Assembly: GCA_013284265.1 (NCBI GenBank)
Contig: JABTBR010000006.1
Location: 108,727-172,726, forward strand
Source: Oxalobacteraceae bacterium
GTDB taxonomy: Bacteria > Pseudomonadota > Gammaproteobacteria > Burkholderiales > Burkholderiaceae_D
Length of the DNA: 64,000 bases
Direction: 5' to 3'
Shown here: one piece after another, positions 33,202 to 42,802 of the stretch
How the letters are laid out: each line of letters opens with the position of its first letter
Numbering within the stretch: the stretch's first letter is position 1
Program-made: the position numbers and the translations under genes
Notes under the pieces: generated by a model
What the model saw: only the letters and a program-made list of their open reading frames with translations
Databases searched by the model: none
Told to the model about the DNA's origin: nothing

Positions 33202-35493
33202 ATGCCGACTATCCCGCTGTGTCACCGTCTGACCTTGGCCACTGCCGCTTTGCTTGCCGGCCAGGTCCAGGCGCTGGCCGCCGCGCCGCTGGAGGCCGCG
33301 CCGGCGGCACAGGATGCGAGGAAAGAATCCAGAGGTGCGCTCAAGGCCAAACCCGTCGCCAAGACCAAGGCCGGCGCGCCGGAAGCCAGTCTGCCGCTGG
33401 TGGATGTCGCCCCCTTGCAGCGGGTGGAAATCAAGGGCGCGGCCGCTTCCTACGATCCGCGCCGCGACGATACCGCCAGCAAGATCATCGTCGGCAGCGA
33501 GGAAATCCAGCGATACGGCGACACGGCCATTAGCGACGTGCTCAAACGCCTGCCCGGCATCACCGTCACCGGTGCTGGCGGACGAGGCGGCGGCGAGGTG
33601 CGCATGCGCGGCCTGGGCAGCGGCTACACCCAGATTTTGCTCAATGGCGAAGCGGCGCCGGCCGGCTTCTCGCTCGATTCGCTGTCGCCCGATGTGATCG
33701 AACGCATCGAAATCCTGCGCGCGGCCAGCGCCGAGTTCAGCACCCAGTCGATTGCCGGCACCATCAATATCGTGCTCAAGAAAGCGATCAAGATGGCGCA
33801 ACGCGAGTTCAAGCTGTCTTACGGCCGGGGCAGCGACTACAGCTCCCCCAATGCCAGCATGCAGCTGTCGGACAAGGATGGCGGGTTTTCCTACTCGCTC
33901 GGCGCCAATGTCTACCGCTACCGTTTTGAGCGCGACTATCTTCGCAAGGACAGGATTACTTCCAGCGCTGGCGAGCTGACGCAGGAGCTCGATAGCGTCA
34001 TCCACGACAAGGGCGAAAGCAATGGCTTCAATATATCGCCGCGCCTGAACTGGACCTTGGGCGAGAATGACACGCTGACTTCGCAAAGTTTCTTCAACCT
34101 GAACCGCTATGTGGGTGCTGGCGCGCTGCGCGTGTCACCGGTATCCGGCCAAGTCCAGCCAGTCTACCTTGGCGACGACAGCAGCAGCGATACCCATAAC
34201 GCTTATGGCCGCAGCGACCTGAACTGGGTGCACAAGATCGAAGGTGGCGCCAGACTCGACACCAAGATCGGCGTCAGCGGCAGCCGCAACAACAACCTGT
34301 TCATGCTGACCGGCTTCGACGCTGGTCGTCACGACATCCTCGGCCGCATCGTGCGGGGGCGCACGCGCGAACAGGGGATCAGCAGCACCGGCAAATATTC
34401 CACGCCGCTGATTCCCGAGCATGCCTTGTCCATGGGCTGGGATGGCGCTGTCAACCGCCGCGACGAACAGCGCATGCAGCGCGAAACTACCTTGCCGGCC
34501 AACACCAGCGTGCCCACCGACGACAGCTATTTGTCCACCGTCCGCCGCATGGCCCTGTTCGCGCAGGACGAGTGGAATATTACGCCGCGCTGGTCCATGT
34601 ATCTGGGTATGCGCTGGGAAGGGCTGGAGACCCGCAGCGAGGGCAATCACTACAGCGCCATCCGCAGCCGCAGCAGCGTGTTCAGTCCCCTGATGCAGAC
34701 CTTGTACAAACTGCCCGACAGCAAAGACCAGATGCGCCTGGCGCTGACCCGCACTTACCGCGCCCCCGGTCTGGGGAGCTTGATCCCGCGCCGCTATCTG
34801 AGCACCAACAACAGCCCCACCGACCCCGATGGCAGCGGCAATCCACAGCTGAAGCCGGAACTGGCCCTGGGCCTCGACGGTGCCTATGAGCACTATTTCG
34901 CCGAGACGGGCTTGGTGAGCGCCAGCGCCTATGTGCGCCGCATCGATCAATTCATCCGCCCCGGCATCCTGTACGAGGATGGCCGCTATATCGCCACCTC
35001 GGTCAACGATGGGCGCGCACTGAGCCGCGGCATCGAACTGGAAGCGAAATTTCCGCTCGACGCGCTGATGGCGCAGGCCCCCGCGCTGGACTTGCGTGCC
35101 AGCGTCAGCCGTCACTGGTCGCGGGTGCAGGCTGTGCCGGGACCGGATAACCGGCTCGACCAGCAGAACCCGCTCAGCGCCAACCTGGGCCTGGACTACA
35201 AGACGCCGGGCGGCAAGCTCGCCACCGGCGCCAGTTTCGCCTTTCGCAACGGTGGTCCGGTGCGGGTCAGCGAGGCGCAGCGCCACTATCAAAGCGTGCG
35301 GCGCGACCTGGACCTCTACGCCCTGTGGAAATTCGACCCCCAGTATCAGCTGCGGCTGGCCCTGTCGAATGTGCTGCACCGCGACTTTCTGTCGCAAACC
35401 AGCTACACCGACGCGAACGGCGTCAGCCAGCGCCGCAACGCCACTTACCCGGGGACGACGCAGATCCGGCTAACCCTGGAAGTGAAGCGATAG
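33202..35493 (+). CDS. TonB-dependent outer-membrane receptor
   Basis: The product has 763 aa with a signal peptide and a long Ala/Lys linker. The plug domain spans about residues 70-200 (DTAISDVLKRLPGITV, then VRMRGLGSGYTQILLNGE, then IERIEILRAASAEF). A 22-strand-type barrel runs to the C-terminus. The substrate is not evident: no siderophore synthesis or uptake genes are nearby. The short RGGGEV insert in the plug is typical of the CirA/FecA-like group in Oxalobacteraceae. The upstream 100 bp are strikingly AT-rich and may hold a Fur-type site (AATAATGATATT at about 33136), which I consider weak. Confidence 0.9.
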   Translation: MPTIPLCHRLTLATAALLAGQVQALAAAPLEAAPAAQDARKESRGALKAKPVAKTKAGAPEASLPLVDVAPLQRVEIKGAAASYDPRRDDTASKIIVGSEEIQRYGDTAISDVLKRLPGITVTGAGGRGGGEVRMRGLGSGYTQILLNGEAAPAGFSLDSLSPDVIERIEILRAASAEFSTQSIAGTINIVLKKAIKMAQREFKLSYGRGSDYSSPNASMQLSDKDGGFSYSLGANVYRYRFERDYLRKDRITSSAGELTQELDSVIHDKGESNGFNISPRLNWTLGENDTLTSQSFFNLNRYVGAGALRVSPVSGQVQPVYLGDDSSSDTHNAYGRSDLNWVHKIEGGARLDTKIGVSGSRNNNLFMLTGFDAGRHDILGRIVRGRTREQGISSTGKYSTPLIPEHALSMGWDGAVNRRDEQRMQRETTLPANTSVPTDDSYLSTVRRMALFAQDEWNITPRWSMYLGMRWEGLETRSEGNHYSAIRSRSSVFSPLMQTLYKLPDSKDQMRLALTRTYRAPGLGSLIPRRYLSTNNSPTDPDGSGNPQLKPELALGLDGAYEHYFAETGLVSASAYVRRIDQFIRPGILYEDGRYIATSVNDGRALSRGIELEAKFPLDALMAQAPALDLRASVSRHWSRVQAVPGPDNRLDQQNPLSANLGLDYKTPGGKLATGASFAFRNGGPVRVSEAQRHYQSVRRDLDLYALWKFDPQYQLRLALSNVLHRDFLSQTSYTDANGVSQRRNATYPGTTQIRLTLEVKR

Positions 35494-35538
35494 GAAGAGG
35501 CGCCGATTCAGGCTTGAACCGCCCCGGCCGGTGGTATC

Positions 35539-36168
35539 ATGGACTTTCCATGCTTGTGCTTATTTTGCGGGACTATCCTGAAAAAGCCCACACTGCCCCC
35601 AGCGGCGCCGGAGGATGCGGACGCCTTGCGCCTGGCCCTGTCCGAGGTGCGCGATTTGCAGCGCACGGTGGTTGTATTGCGCGCCGAGCTGGAAGCGGCC
35701 CAGCAGGAGCGCCAGCGCCAGGTCCAGGACGGGCTGGCCGTCGCCCACAACGATGCCCAGCAGTTGCGCGCCACCGTGGTGGCGCTGCGCGATACGCTGG
35801 AGCAGGCCCGCCAGGAGCAGGACGCGGCCGTCAAGGCCGCCAGCAATGCCAGCCAGGCGGAAATCATCCAGTTACGCGATGCCGTCGCGGCCTTGCGCAG
35901 CGAACTGGAGCGCCTGACGATGGAACATAGCGATGCGCTGCAACTGGGCGCCGCCGCCCACCGCGCCGAACTGCTTCAATTGCAAGATACCGTGCGCGCC
36001 TTGCGCACCGAACTGGAGGCCGCATCGCTGCCGCGCGCCAGCCTGTCCGTGCCGGCCGCCCAGATGCCGGGCGCCGGCGCGGCGGCCACCGCCTCGGCAT
36101 CGGCGCTGGGCGTCGAGCCGCTGCCCGCCAGCGCGCCGGCCGCCGGCTTGCGCCGCCGGCTCAACTAG
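35539..36168 (+). CDS. Coiled-coil protein with four ~37-aa repeats
   Basis: The product has 209 aa. Residues about 25-165 contain four imperfect repeats of the form LQ.TV..LR.ELE.A (for example LQRTVVVLRAELEAA, LRATVVALRDTLEQA, LRDAVAALRSELERL, LQDTVRALRTELEAA), which predict a long coiled coil. The C-terminal 40 residues are Ala/Pro-rich. No family is recognised. It ends seven bases before the cyclase gene, so it may be a partner that places or oligomerises the cyclase. The N-terminal 15 residues contain two Cys and could be mis-started. Confidence 0.65.
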   Translation: MDFPCLCLFCGTILKKPTLPPAAPEDADALRLALSEVRDLQRTVVVLRAELEAAQQERQRQVQDGLAVAHNDAQQLRATVVALRDTLEQARQEQDAAVKAASNASQAEIIQLRDAVAALRSELERLTMEHSDALQLGAAAHRAELLQLQDTVRALRTELEAASLPRASLSVPAAQMPGAGAAATASASALGVEPLPASAPAAGLRRRLN

Positions 36169-36175
36169 GGCCGCC

Positions 36176-38470
36176 ATGGACAAACCCGTCGCCGAATTCC
36201 GCAACAAAGCCGCTGACACCGAAGCGGGCGTGCAGCGCCGCCGCCTGCGCCAAGTCGAACTGCTGCTGGAAGTGTCGCGCCGCATGGCCGCCTACGATAC
36301 GCTGGACGAAATCTTGACCGCGCTGGTGGAAGTGACCACCGAGGAACTGGGCGCCGAACGGGGCACCCTGTTCCTGAACGATGCCGAAACCAATGAACTG
36401 TTTTCGCGCGTGGCGCAGGGCAATATCCAGCGTGAAATCCGTTTCCTGAACCATTCCGGGATTGCCGGCCACGTGTTTACCACCGGCGAGGCGGTGCTGA
36501 TCGGCGACGCCTATGCTGACCCGCGCTTTAACCGCGCCATCGATGAACAGACCGGTTTTGTGACGCGCAACATCCTGTGCGTGCCGATCAAGACCTTCAA
36601 GGGCGAGATCATCGGCGTGTCGCAAACCTTGAACAAGAAGCGCGGCAAGTTTACCCGCGCCGACCTGCATCTGCTCGAAGCGCTGACCACCCAGGGCACG
36701 CTGGCGCTGCAAAGCGCGCGCTTCCTGGAAAGCATGAAAAAAGTGCGGCGCCAGGAAATGGAATTCATCGATGTCGTCTCCGAAGTCACCGCCGACATCA
36801 AGCTTGGCTCGCTGCTGCAGAAAGTCATGGGGGAAGCGACCCGCCTGCTCAATGCCGAACGCTCGACCCTGTTCCTGAACGATGAAAAAACCAATGAACT
36901 GTGGTCGGAAGTGGGGCAGGGCCTGGACTCGATGCAGATCCGGCTGCCGAACAACGCCGGGATCGCCGGTGCCGTGTTTACCACCGGTAAAACCATCAAC
37001 ATCCCCTATGCCTATGCCGATCTGCGCTTCAATCCCGCCTTCGACAAGCGCACCGGCTATTTCACCCGCTCGATACTGTGCGTACCCATCGTCAACAAGC
37101 ATGGCAAGACCATCGGTGTGACCCAGGTGCTCAACAAGCGTGGCGGCCCCTTCAGCAGCGAGGATGCGTCGCGGCTGCGCGCCTTCACCGCCCAAATTTC
37201 CATCGCGCTGGAAAACGCCAAGCTGTTCGCCGATGTGCAGCAGATCAAGAACTACAACGAGGCCATGCTGGAGTCGATGTCGAACGGCGTGCTGACCCTC
37301 GATGGCCAGGAAAAAATCGTCACCTGCAATGCCGCCGGCCTGCGTATCCTGCGCTGCAACACCTTGCAGATCCTGGGCAGGCCGGCTGCCGATTTCTTTA
37401 GCGGCGCCAATACCTGGGTGCTCGACAAATTGCGCCAGGTGGAGGTCAACGAGCTGGCCGAGCACCTGATGGATGTGGAGTTGATGGTGGGCGAGGAGAT
37501 GCGCTCGGTCAACCTGAGCATCCAGCCGCTGCTGTCGATGGAGAAAAAACGCATAGGCTGGATGCTGATGATAGAAGATATTTCCAGCGAAAAGCGGCTG
37601 CGCTCGACCATGTCGCGCTATATGGACCCCGGCATCGCCGACCAGATGGTGGCCAACGGCGCCGAGATGCTGGGCGGGAAAAACGTGCTGGCCACCGTGC
37701 TGTTTTCCGATATCCGCAGTTTCACCACCATCAGCGAGCAACTGGGTGCCCAGGGCACGGTGGCCTTGCTGAATGAATATTTCACGCTGATGGTCGACTG
37801 CATCCAGCGCGAGGAGGGCATGCTCGACAAGTTCATCGGCGACGCCATCATGGCCGCCTTCGGCATTCCCGTCAGCCACGATGACGATGCCGACCGCGCC
37901 GTGCGCGCCGCCATCGCCATGATGAGCGAGTTGCACACCTGGAATCAGTCGCGCGTCAGCGATGGCAAGCTGCCGGTCGATATCGGCATCGGCCTCAATT
38001 CCGACCAGGTCGTCTCCGGCAATATCGGCTCCAAAAAACGCATGGACTACACCATCATCGGCGACGGCGTGAATCTGGCGGCGCGGCTCGAATCGGCCTG
38101 CAAGCAATATGGCGCCCATATTCTGATCAGCGAACTGACCTACCGCGCATTGCGCGGCACCTACCGCATCCGTGAACTCGATATCGTGGTGGTTCAGGGG
38201 AAGACCAAACCGGTGGCTATTTACGAAGTGATGGACTATCACAGCGACGATTCCTACCCGCAACTGATCGACGCCATGGGCCTGTTCCGCAACGGCCTGC
38301 AAAGCTATCGCAAGCGCAACTGGGCCGCGGCCAGCAAGCTGTTCGAGGAAGTGCTGGCGCTGAACCCTGACGATAAGGCGGCCACGCTGTATATAGGCCG
38401 CTGTGCCCGCCTATCGGCCAATCCGCCGCCCGGTGACTGGGATGGCAGTTATGTGATGGAATCGAAGTAA
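36176..38470 (+). CDS. Class III adenylate/guanylate cyclase with two GAF domains and a PAS domain
   Basis: The product has 764 aa. Tandem GAF domains cover about residues 30-190 and 205-365; they are clear duplicates (GTLFLNDAETNELFSRV versus STLFLNDEKTNELWSEV). Each ends in an NKFDE-like NKxxxxFxxxD motif, seen in cyclic-nucleotide-binding GAFs, with the final Glu replaced. A PAS domain (about 370-480) precedes the cyclase domain. Metal-binding Asp512 (FSDIRSF) and Asp556 (FIGDAIM), Lys552, the MDYTIIGDGVN specificity loop and NLAARLE are all present, so it should be active and probably makes cAMP. A short TPR-like tail follows. It is cytosolic; the operon partner is the coiled-coil protein upstream. 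Confidence 0.92.
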   Translation: MDKPVAEFRNKAADTEAGVQRRRLRQVELLLEVSRRMAAYDTLDEILTALVEVTTEELGAERGTLFLNDAETNELFSRVAQGNIQREIRFLNHSGIAGHVFTTGEAVLIGDAYADPRFNRAIDEQTGFVTRNILCVPIKTFKGEIIGVSQTLNKKRGKFTRADLHLLEALTTQGTLALQSARFLESMKKVRRQEMEFIDVVSEVTADIKLGSLLQKVMGEATRLLNAERSTLFLNDEKTNELWSEVGQGLDSMQIRLPNNAGIAGAVFTTGKTINIPYAYADLRFNPAFDKRTGYFTRSILCVPIVNKHGKTIGVTQVLNKRGGPFSSEDASRLRAFTAQISIALENAKLFADVQQIKNYNEAMLESMSNGVLTLDGQEKIVTCNAAGLRILRCNTLQILGRPAADFFSGANTWVLDKLRQVEVNELAEHLMDVELMVGEEMRSVNLSIQPLLSMEKKRIGWMLMIEDISSEKRLRSTMSRYMDPGIADQMVANGAEMLGGKNVLATVLFSDIRSFTTISEQLGAQGTVALLNEYFTLMVDCIQREEGMLDKFIGDAIMAAFGIPVSHDDDADRAVRAAIAMMSELHTWNQSRVSDGKLPVDIGIGLNSDQVVSGNIGSKKRMDYTIIGDGVNLAARLESACKQYGAHILISELTYRALRGTYRIRELDIVVVQGKTKPVAIYEVMDYHSDDSYPQLIDAMGLFRNGLQSYRKRNWAAASKLFEEVLALNPDDKAATLYIGRCARLSANPPPGDWDGSYVMESK

Positions 38471-38879
38471 GGGCGCCGCCCCTCATTATTGGCCGATGGC
38501 TGTTGCGAAATAGCCGCGCCGCCAGCCGGTTTCTTTATTCCCTGCGCATCAGCCTATCGTCAGCCCGCGCTATTCCCGCGATATTCTTGCTTCGGCACCG
38601 CTGAATAAGACGGATTGCCACGCCCGCGCGGCAGATGTTTTGATGTGGCTTTAATTGCGGCGTTCTTGCTTCAATTGCCGCGCTGTGGCGCACGCCGGTA
38701 TCGTCCGTATTCCCCTCGCGCGCTGGCTGTATTGTTCGTCCTGTCCATATTCATGGCCGGGGCAGTGGATTTCGGGAGAAAACAAAGCAGTATCCCGCTA
38801 ACTGGTATAAGCTCGTTTCAATTGCACGCCAGGGCCGCGCATAAAAAATAAGTAGTATTCATCGGTATTTTTACTTATA
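38471..38879. other. Gene-poor stretch after the cyclase gene
   Basis: This about 400-bp stretch has only a 78-codon open frame (38615-38851) with no ribosome site or recognisable product. Base composition falls steadily from GC-rich to AT-rich toward the H-NS-like gene. A weak GGGCGCCGCCC stem occurs directly after the cyclase stop. I see no RNA gene or repeat in it. Confidence 0.5.
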
Positions 38880-38908
38880 TTGATATTTGTTGCATATTTG
38901 AGTAGAGT
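38880..38908 (+). promoter_or_regulatory. Sigma-70-type promoter of the H-NS-like gene
   Basis: TTGATA (38880-38885) and TAGAGT (38903-38908) are separated by exactly 17 bp in an AT-rich segment. They match the -35 consensus in five and the -10 consensus in four of six positions. A leader of about 120 nt would follow. Long AT-rich leaders are common for autoregulated H-NS genes. Confidence 0.5.
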
Positions 38909-39036
38909 TTCCAATCAATCTTATGGTAAATTTGCGCTTTAGAATTCTCACACATTGTCACTGAGTAATTTTAGGTGTCCCATTAAGAGGATGCTTGCTT
39001 AAAGATTCGCTCCCAACCGATAAGAAGGAAATGAAG

Positions 39037-39327
39037 ATGACGACCTACCAGGAATACAAAGCCAAGATCGCTGAATTAGAAAGTCTGGCCGAGAAAGCAC
39101 GTAACGACGAAGTGCAATCGGCAAAGGAACAGATTCTGACGATCATGCGTACTTACAATCTGACCGCCGCCGACCTGAGCTCGAGCACCAAGGCCAAGTC
39201 CGTTAAAACCCGTGCGCCGGTGCCGACCAAGTACCGTGACGACGCGACCGGCCAAACCTGGACCGGCCGTGGCCGCGCGCCAAAATGGCTCGAAGGCAAA
39301 GACAAGAATCAGTTCCTGATTAAATAA
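39037..39327 (+). CDS. H-NS family nucleoid-associated protein
   Basis: The product has 96 aa. An N-terminal coiled coil (YQEYKAKIAELESLAEKARN) serves oligomerisation. The C-terminal DNA-binding domain has KYRDDATGQTWTGRGRAPKW, the betaproteobacterial form of the H-NS AT-hook-like motif. Such short proteins (BpH3/MvaT-like role) silence AT-rich, often horizontally acquired DNA. An AAGGA site eight bases upstream favours the ATG at 39037 over that at 39031. The AT-rich upstream region may be its own target. Confidence 0.93.
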   Translation: MTTYQEYKAKIAELESLAEKARNDEVQSAKEQILTIMRTYNLTAADLSSSTKAKSVKTRAPVPTKYRDDATGQTWTGRGRAPKWLEGKDKNQFLIK

Positions 39328-39346
39328 TGCCTTGCGCGGGAGCGTG

Positions 39347-39386
39347 AACCGGCGAATATCGCGCAGCCCCTGCCGATATTCCGGTT
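39347..39386 (+). terminator. Inverted repeat after the H-NS-like gene, possible terminator
   Basis: AACCGG-CG-AATATCG pairs with CGATATT-CCGGTT: thirteen base pairs with a two-base bulge and a 12-nt loop. A short TTT follows on the plus strand. It starts 20 bp after the stop codon, which fits a terminator with a weak U-tract. The rest of the gap up to 39618 shows nothing recognisable. Confidence 0.55.
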
Positions 39387-39618
39387 TCCGCTCCGGCGCC
39401 GCGCCGCCAGCATCATCGCGCTGCGCAGGGGCTCGGTTCGGCGGTTTTGGCCTGCCTTGGCCCTAGATCGGATCGGCGCATGCCAAACTCGGTTTTAATC
39501 AAGAATTCAGCGATTTCATTCAGTGCCGCGCCACCAGGCCGCGCCACAGAATAGAATACAGCCTCCAAGCGATGCATCTCGGTCAGGCGAGCTGATCCAT
39601 TTCGTGCGATCATGTTGC

Positions 39619-40245
39619 ATGCCTGCTATTTCTCTTTTCCCCCTCAATACCATCCTCTTCCCGGATGGGCGCCTGTTTTTGCAGGTGTTCGAAGTTCGCT
39701 ATCTCGATCTGGTAAAGAAATGCATCGCCAATGGCGAGGAATTCGGTGTCGTCACACTGCTGCAAGGCAGCGAGTTGCGCATTCCCGATCGCAGTGAAAC
39801 CCTGTCCAATGTCGGCACGATGGCGCGTATTCTCGACTGGAGTTCGCCGCAGACGGGTTTGATGCAAATATCCTGCATCGGGACAAACCGGTTTGAAATT
39901 AAAAGCGCGGAGCAGCTGAAACATGGCTTATGGGTGGCGGAGGTGGAAATGCTGGCCGATGATATGGCCGTGCCCGTTCCTTTTGAGCAGCAGGATGTGG
40001 CGAATGCCCTTGGTGCCCTGATCCGTTCCTTTCAAAAGAAACAGATTTCCACCGCGCGTATGCCGCTGGCGCCGCCGTATCGGCTGGAAGAGGCCGGCTG
40101 GGTATCGAATCGCTGGTGCGAACTGCTGCGGCTGGACCTGCAGGAAAAGCAGCGCCTGCTGCGCCAGGATAATCCGGTGCTGCGGCTGGAGCTGATTCAG
40201 GATGTGCTGAGCGAAAATGGCTTGCTGGACGCCGCGGGCAGTTAA
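39619..40245 (+). CDS. Lon N-terminal (substrate-binding) domain protein
   Basis: The product has 208 aa with only the PUA-like Lon-N domain: ISLFPLNTILFPDGRLFLQVFE at the start, then GEEFGVVTLLQGSE and the helical segment at about 150-205. It has no ATPase or protease domain. Stand-alone Lon-N proteins are widespread; their role is not settled. The ATG at 39619 gives MPAISLFPLN, the usual family start, and is preferred to upstream in-frame starts. It converges on the EamA transporter gene. Confidence 0.9.
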   Translation: MPAISLFPLNTILFPDGRLFLQVFEVRYLDLVKKCIANGEEFGVVTLLQGSELRIPDRSETLSNVGTMARILDWSSPQTGLMQISCIGTNRFEIKSAEQLKHGLWVAEVEMLADDMAVPVPFEQQDVANALGALIRSFQKKQISTARMPLAPPYRLEEAGWVSNRWCELLRLDLQEKQRLLRQDNPVLRLELIQDVLSENGLLDAAGS

Positions 40246-40269
40246 TTCAAAGACAAGGACACGGCCGCC

Positions 40270-41214
40270 TCAGTGCATCGGTTTCAAGGCGTGCACGCGC
40301 ACCGACCAGGCCACGCCGATCACCAGCAGCAGCGCAGCTGCGATCTCCAGCGGACGCGGGCCCTGCATCTTGTAGATGAAACCGTAGAGCAGGGCGAACA
40401 GGGTTTCGAACAGGATCAGCTGGCCCGACAGCGTGACCGGCACGCGCCGGCTGGCGATATTCCATAGATGATTGCCGACCACCGAGGCGCCCAGGGCCAG
40501 AAGCGCGTTGGTGATCCAGAAGGCGGTCCAGTCGCGTCCGCTGGCCGCTCCGGCCGCGCCAGTGATATCGGCATGCAACACGGCCAGCGCCACCGCAGCG
40601 ATCAGCATGGCCATCAGGCCGCTGGTCAGGCCGTACAGCGAGGACCATTCGCCGCTGCTGAAATGGGGATTGCGTTTCAGGTAGCGCGCATTGTCCAGCG
40701 CATACCAGCTCCAGCAGACCAGTGCGCCAGTGGCGCACAGCAGGCCCAGCAGTTTGCGGCCGGCCGAGATGGCGGGGCCGCTGTCATGGCTGAAGACGTC
40801 GACATTGATGCAGGCGATGCCGGCCGCCACCACCAGCAAGGGCAGCGCCAGCTGGCGCAGCGGCACGGCGCCATGGTCCTTGCGGCCCATCAGCGTGACC
40901 GAGATCGGCAGCATGCCGATGATCAGGGAGGTGGGCGCCACGCCGGCCAGCTTGACCCCCAGCGCCAGGAAGATGTAATAGACGATGTTGCCCGCCAGCG
41001 CATGGCGCAGCAAGGCGGTGCAATCACTGCGCTCGAGCCGGCGCAATACGGAGGGCAGGCGCCTGCCCAGCATGGCCGCCGCGATCAGGCCGTAGCAGAG
41101 GTAGCGGCCCACCGCCAGTTCCAGCGGCGTAAACGCCACCAGCAACTCGGGCACGATGAACACCATGCCCCAGAGTGCGCCCGCCAGCAGGCCGCACAGG
41201 ATTCCCTTCCACAT
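40270..41214 (-). CDS. EamA/DMT-family transporter
   Basis: The product has 314 aa and about ten transmembrane helices in two EamA repeats. The first begins GLLAGALWGMVFIVPELLVAFTP and the second follows the ATGALVCWSWYALDN segment. Members export amino acids or other metabolites. No substrate-specific neighbour is present. The start MWKGILCGLLAG at 41214 fits the first helix; a longer in-frame extension upstream has no membrane character. Confidence 0.88.
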   Translation of the reverse strand: MWKGILCGLLAGALWGMVFIVPELLVAFTPLELAVGRYLCYGLIAAAMLGRRLPSVLRRLERSDCTALLRHALAGNIVYYIFLALGVKLAGVAPTSLIIGMLPISVTLMGRKDHGAVPLRQLALPLLVVAAGIACINVDVFSHDSGPAISAGRKLLGLLCATGALVCWSWYALDNARYLKRNPHFSSGEWSSLYGLTSGLMAMLIAAVALAVLHADITGAAGAASGRDWTAFWITNALLALGASVVGNHLWNIASRRVPVTLSGQLILFETLFALLYGFIYKMQGPRPLEIAAALLLVIGVAWSVRVHALKPMH

Positions 41215-41246
41215 CGTCAAACCCTTCTTATGTCCTGTTTGGAACC

Positions 41247-41774
41247 TTAATGGCTGGCATCGACCGTGAACGGGGCCAGCCACAATGCCAGTGCGATGAA
41301 GGCGGCGACATTTAGCAGCGCCGTGCACCAGAACAGGCGCTGGAAGCTGCGTTTTCTCGATTTGTGGCGCAGCCATTGCTGGGCCAGGATCGCGCCTGGC
41401 CAGCCGCCGGCCAGGGCCAGCAGATGCAGGGTTTTTTCCGGGATGCGGCGGCGCCCGTACAGCGCGGCGGCCTTGTCGACCGCGTACACCAAAAAGCATA
41501 GCACGCTGAAGCCGGCATATAGCAGGCCGCTCCAGAGCGGTACTTGTAACAGGGTAAAGGCCAGCAGGCAGACCGGCACGAAGGCGACGATGGCCAGATA
41601 ACTGGCCGGGCCGGCGCCCTCAGCCCTGGCGGCCCTGGCCTGGCCGCGCCGCCTGGCCGCCTGGCCCGCGCTGGCGGCCTTGGCCGGCTTGCCGTCTTTG
41701 CTGGAATGGGCGGAAGCGGCGCCGCGCGGACGCCTTTCCTGAGGTGCGCCGCTACCGGCGCGCGGACTGTCCAC
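41247..41774 (-). CDS. DUF1294 membrane protein
   Basis: The product has about 175 aa. The first ~60 residues are basic and Ala-rich (KDGKPAKAASAGQAARRRGQ) and look disordered. The DUF1294 part follows with SVLCFLVYAVDKAAALYGRRR, IPEKTLHLLALAGGWPGAIL and RHKSRKRSFQ, and four helices. Many relatives carry an N-terminal cold-shock domain; here it is absent. No ATG fits; a GTG at 41774, six bases after the trpS stop, is the likely start and implies coupling. The function is unknown. Confidence 0.7.
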   Translation of the reverse strand: MDSPRAGSGAPQERRPRGAASAHSSKDGKPAKAASAGQAARRRGQARAARAEGAGPASYLAIVAFVPVCLLAFTLLQVPLWSGLLYAGFSVLCFLVYAVDKAAALYGRRRIPEKTLHLLALAGGWPGAILAQQWLRHKSRKRSFQRLFWCTALLNVAAFIALALWLAPFTVDASH

Positions 41775-41779
41775 GCCGT

Positions 41780-42802
41780 TCAGAAGTAGCTCAGGCCCAG
41801 GGCGGCCTTGACTTCGTCGGTGGTACGGGCCGCCACTTCGCGGGCCTGGGCGGTACCTTGCTTGAGCATTTGCAGGATATAGCCACGGTCCTTGGCCAGC
41901 TCTTCGCGGCGCGCGCGTATCGGTGCGAGCATGTCCTGCAGCACGCCTTCCAGGCGTTTCTTGACGATGCTGTCGCCCAGGCCGCCGCGCACATAGTGGG
42001 CTTTCATCTCGGCCAGGCTTGCCTGGTCGGGATCGAAGGCGTCCAGGTAGATGAAGGCCACATTGCCTTCCAGATGGCCGGGGTCTTCCACGCGCAGGTG
42101 CAAGGGGTCGGTGTAGACCTTTTTGACGGCGGCGGTGATCTCGGCCGCGGTGGCGCCCAGATTGATGGTGTTGCCCAGCGACTTGCTCATCTTGGCCTTG
42201 CCGTCGGTGCCGGGCAGGCGGCCCATTTCCGGCACCAGCGCCTTGCACTCGACCAGGATGTCCTTGTAGGCGATGCGGTTGAAGCGGCGCGTGATTTCAT
42301 TGGTCTGTTCGATCATCGGGATCTGGTCTTCGCCGACCGGCACGATGCTGGCCTTGAAGGCGCTGATGTCGGCGGCCTGGCTGGCCGGGTAGGTCAGGAA
42401 GCCGGCCGGAATGTCGCGCTCGAAGCCGCGCAGCGCGATTTCGGCCTTGACGGTGGGGTTGCGCTCGAGCCGCGCCACGGTCACCATGTTCAGGTAATAG
42501 AAGGTCAGCTCGGCCAGTTCCGGAATCTGCGACTGGATCAGGATGGTGGACTTGGCCGGGTCGATGCCCACGGCCAGGTAGTCGAGGGCGACTTCGACCA
42601 CATTGCGGCGCACCTTGTCGATGTCGTCCATATTGTCGGTCAGCGCCTGGGCGTCGGCCAGCATGATGAATTGCTTGTAATCGTTCTGATAGGCAACGCG
42701 GTTGCGCAGGCTGCCGACGAAATGGCCGAGGTGCAGCGGGCCGGTTGGGCGGTCGCCGGTCAGGATCACGGTAGGGGAGGTTGGCTGGGCTGGCAGACTC
42801 AT
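41780..42802 (-). CDS. trpS: Tryptophanyl-tRNA synthetase
   Basis: The product has 340 aa. The class I signatures are [10 protein letters not shown] (HIGH motif) near residue 20 and KMSKSLGN (KMSKS) near residue 200. The indole/Trp pocket segments are [18 protein letters not shown] and PGTDGKAK. It charges tRNA-Trp in the cytoplasm. Length is normal. The start [20 protein letters not shown] at 42802 is followed directly by the catalytic domain. The DUF1294 gene downstream is probably translated with it. Confidence 0.97.
   Translation of the reverse strand: MSLPAQPTSPTVILTGDRPTGPLHLGHFVGSLRNRVAYQNDYKQFIMLADAQALTDNMDDIDKVRRNVVEVALDYLAVGIDPAKSTILIQSQIPELAELTFYYLNMVTVARLERNPTVKAEIALRGFERDIPAGFLTYPASQAADISAFKASIVPVGEDQIPMIEQTNEITRRFNRIAYKDILVECKALVPEMGRLPGTDGKAKMSKSLGNTINLGATAAEITAAVKKVYTDPLHLRVEDPGHLEGNVAFIYLDAFDPDQASLAEMKAHYVRGGLGDSIVKKRLEGVLQDMLAPIRARREELAKDRGYILQMLKQGTAQAREVAARTTDEVKAALGLSYF

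Noticed and set aside
36161..38302. 713-codon minus-strand frame opposite the cyclase
   Set aside because: It is antisense to a clear GAF-GAF-PAS-cyclase gene with all catalytic residues; composition only.
38615..38851. 78-codon frame in the gap after the cyclase
   Set aside because: No ribosome site, no recognisable product, Arg-rich start typical of chance frames in GC-rich DNA.
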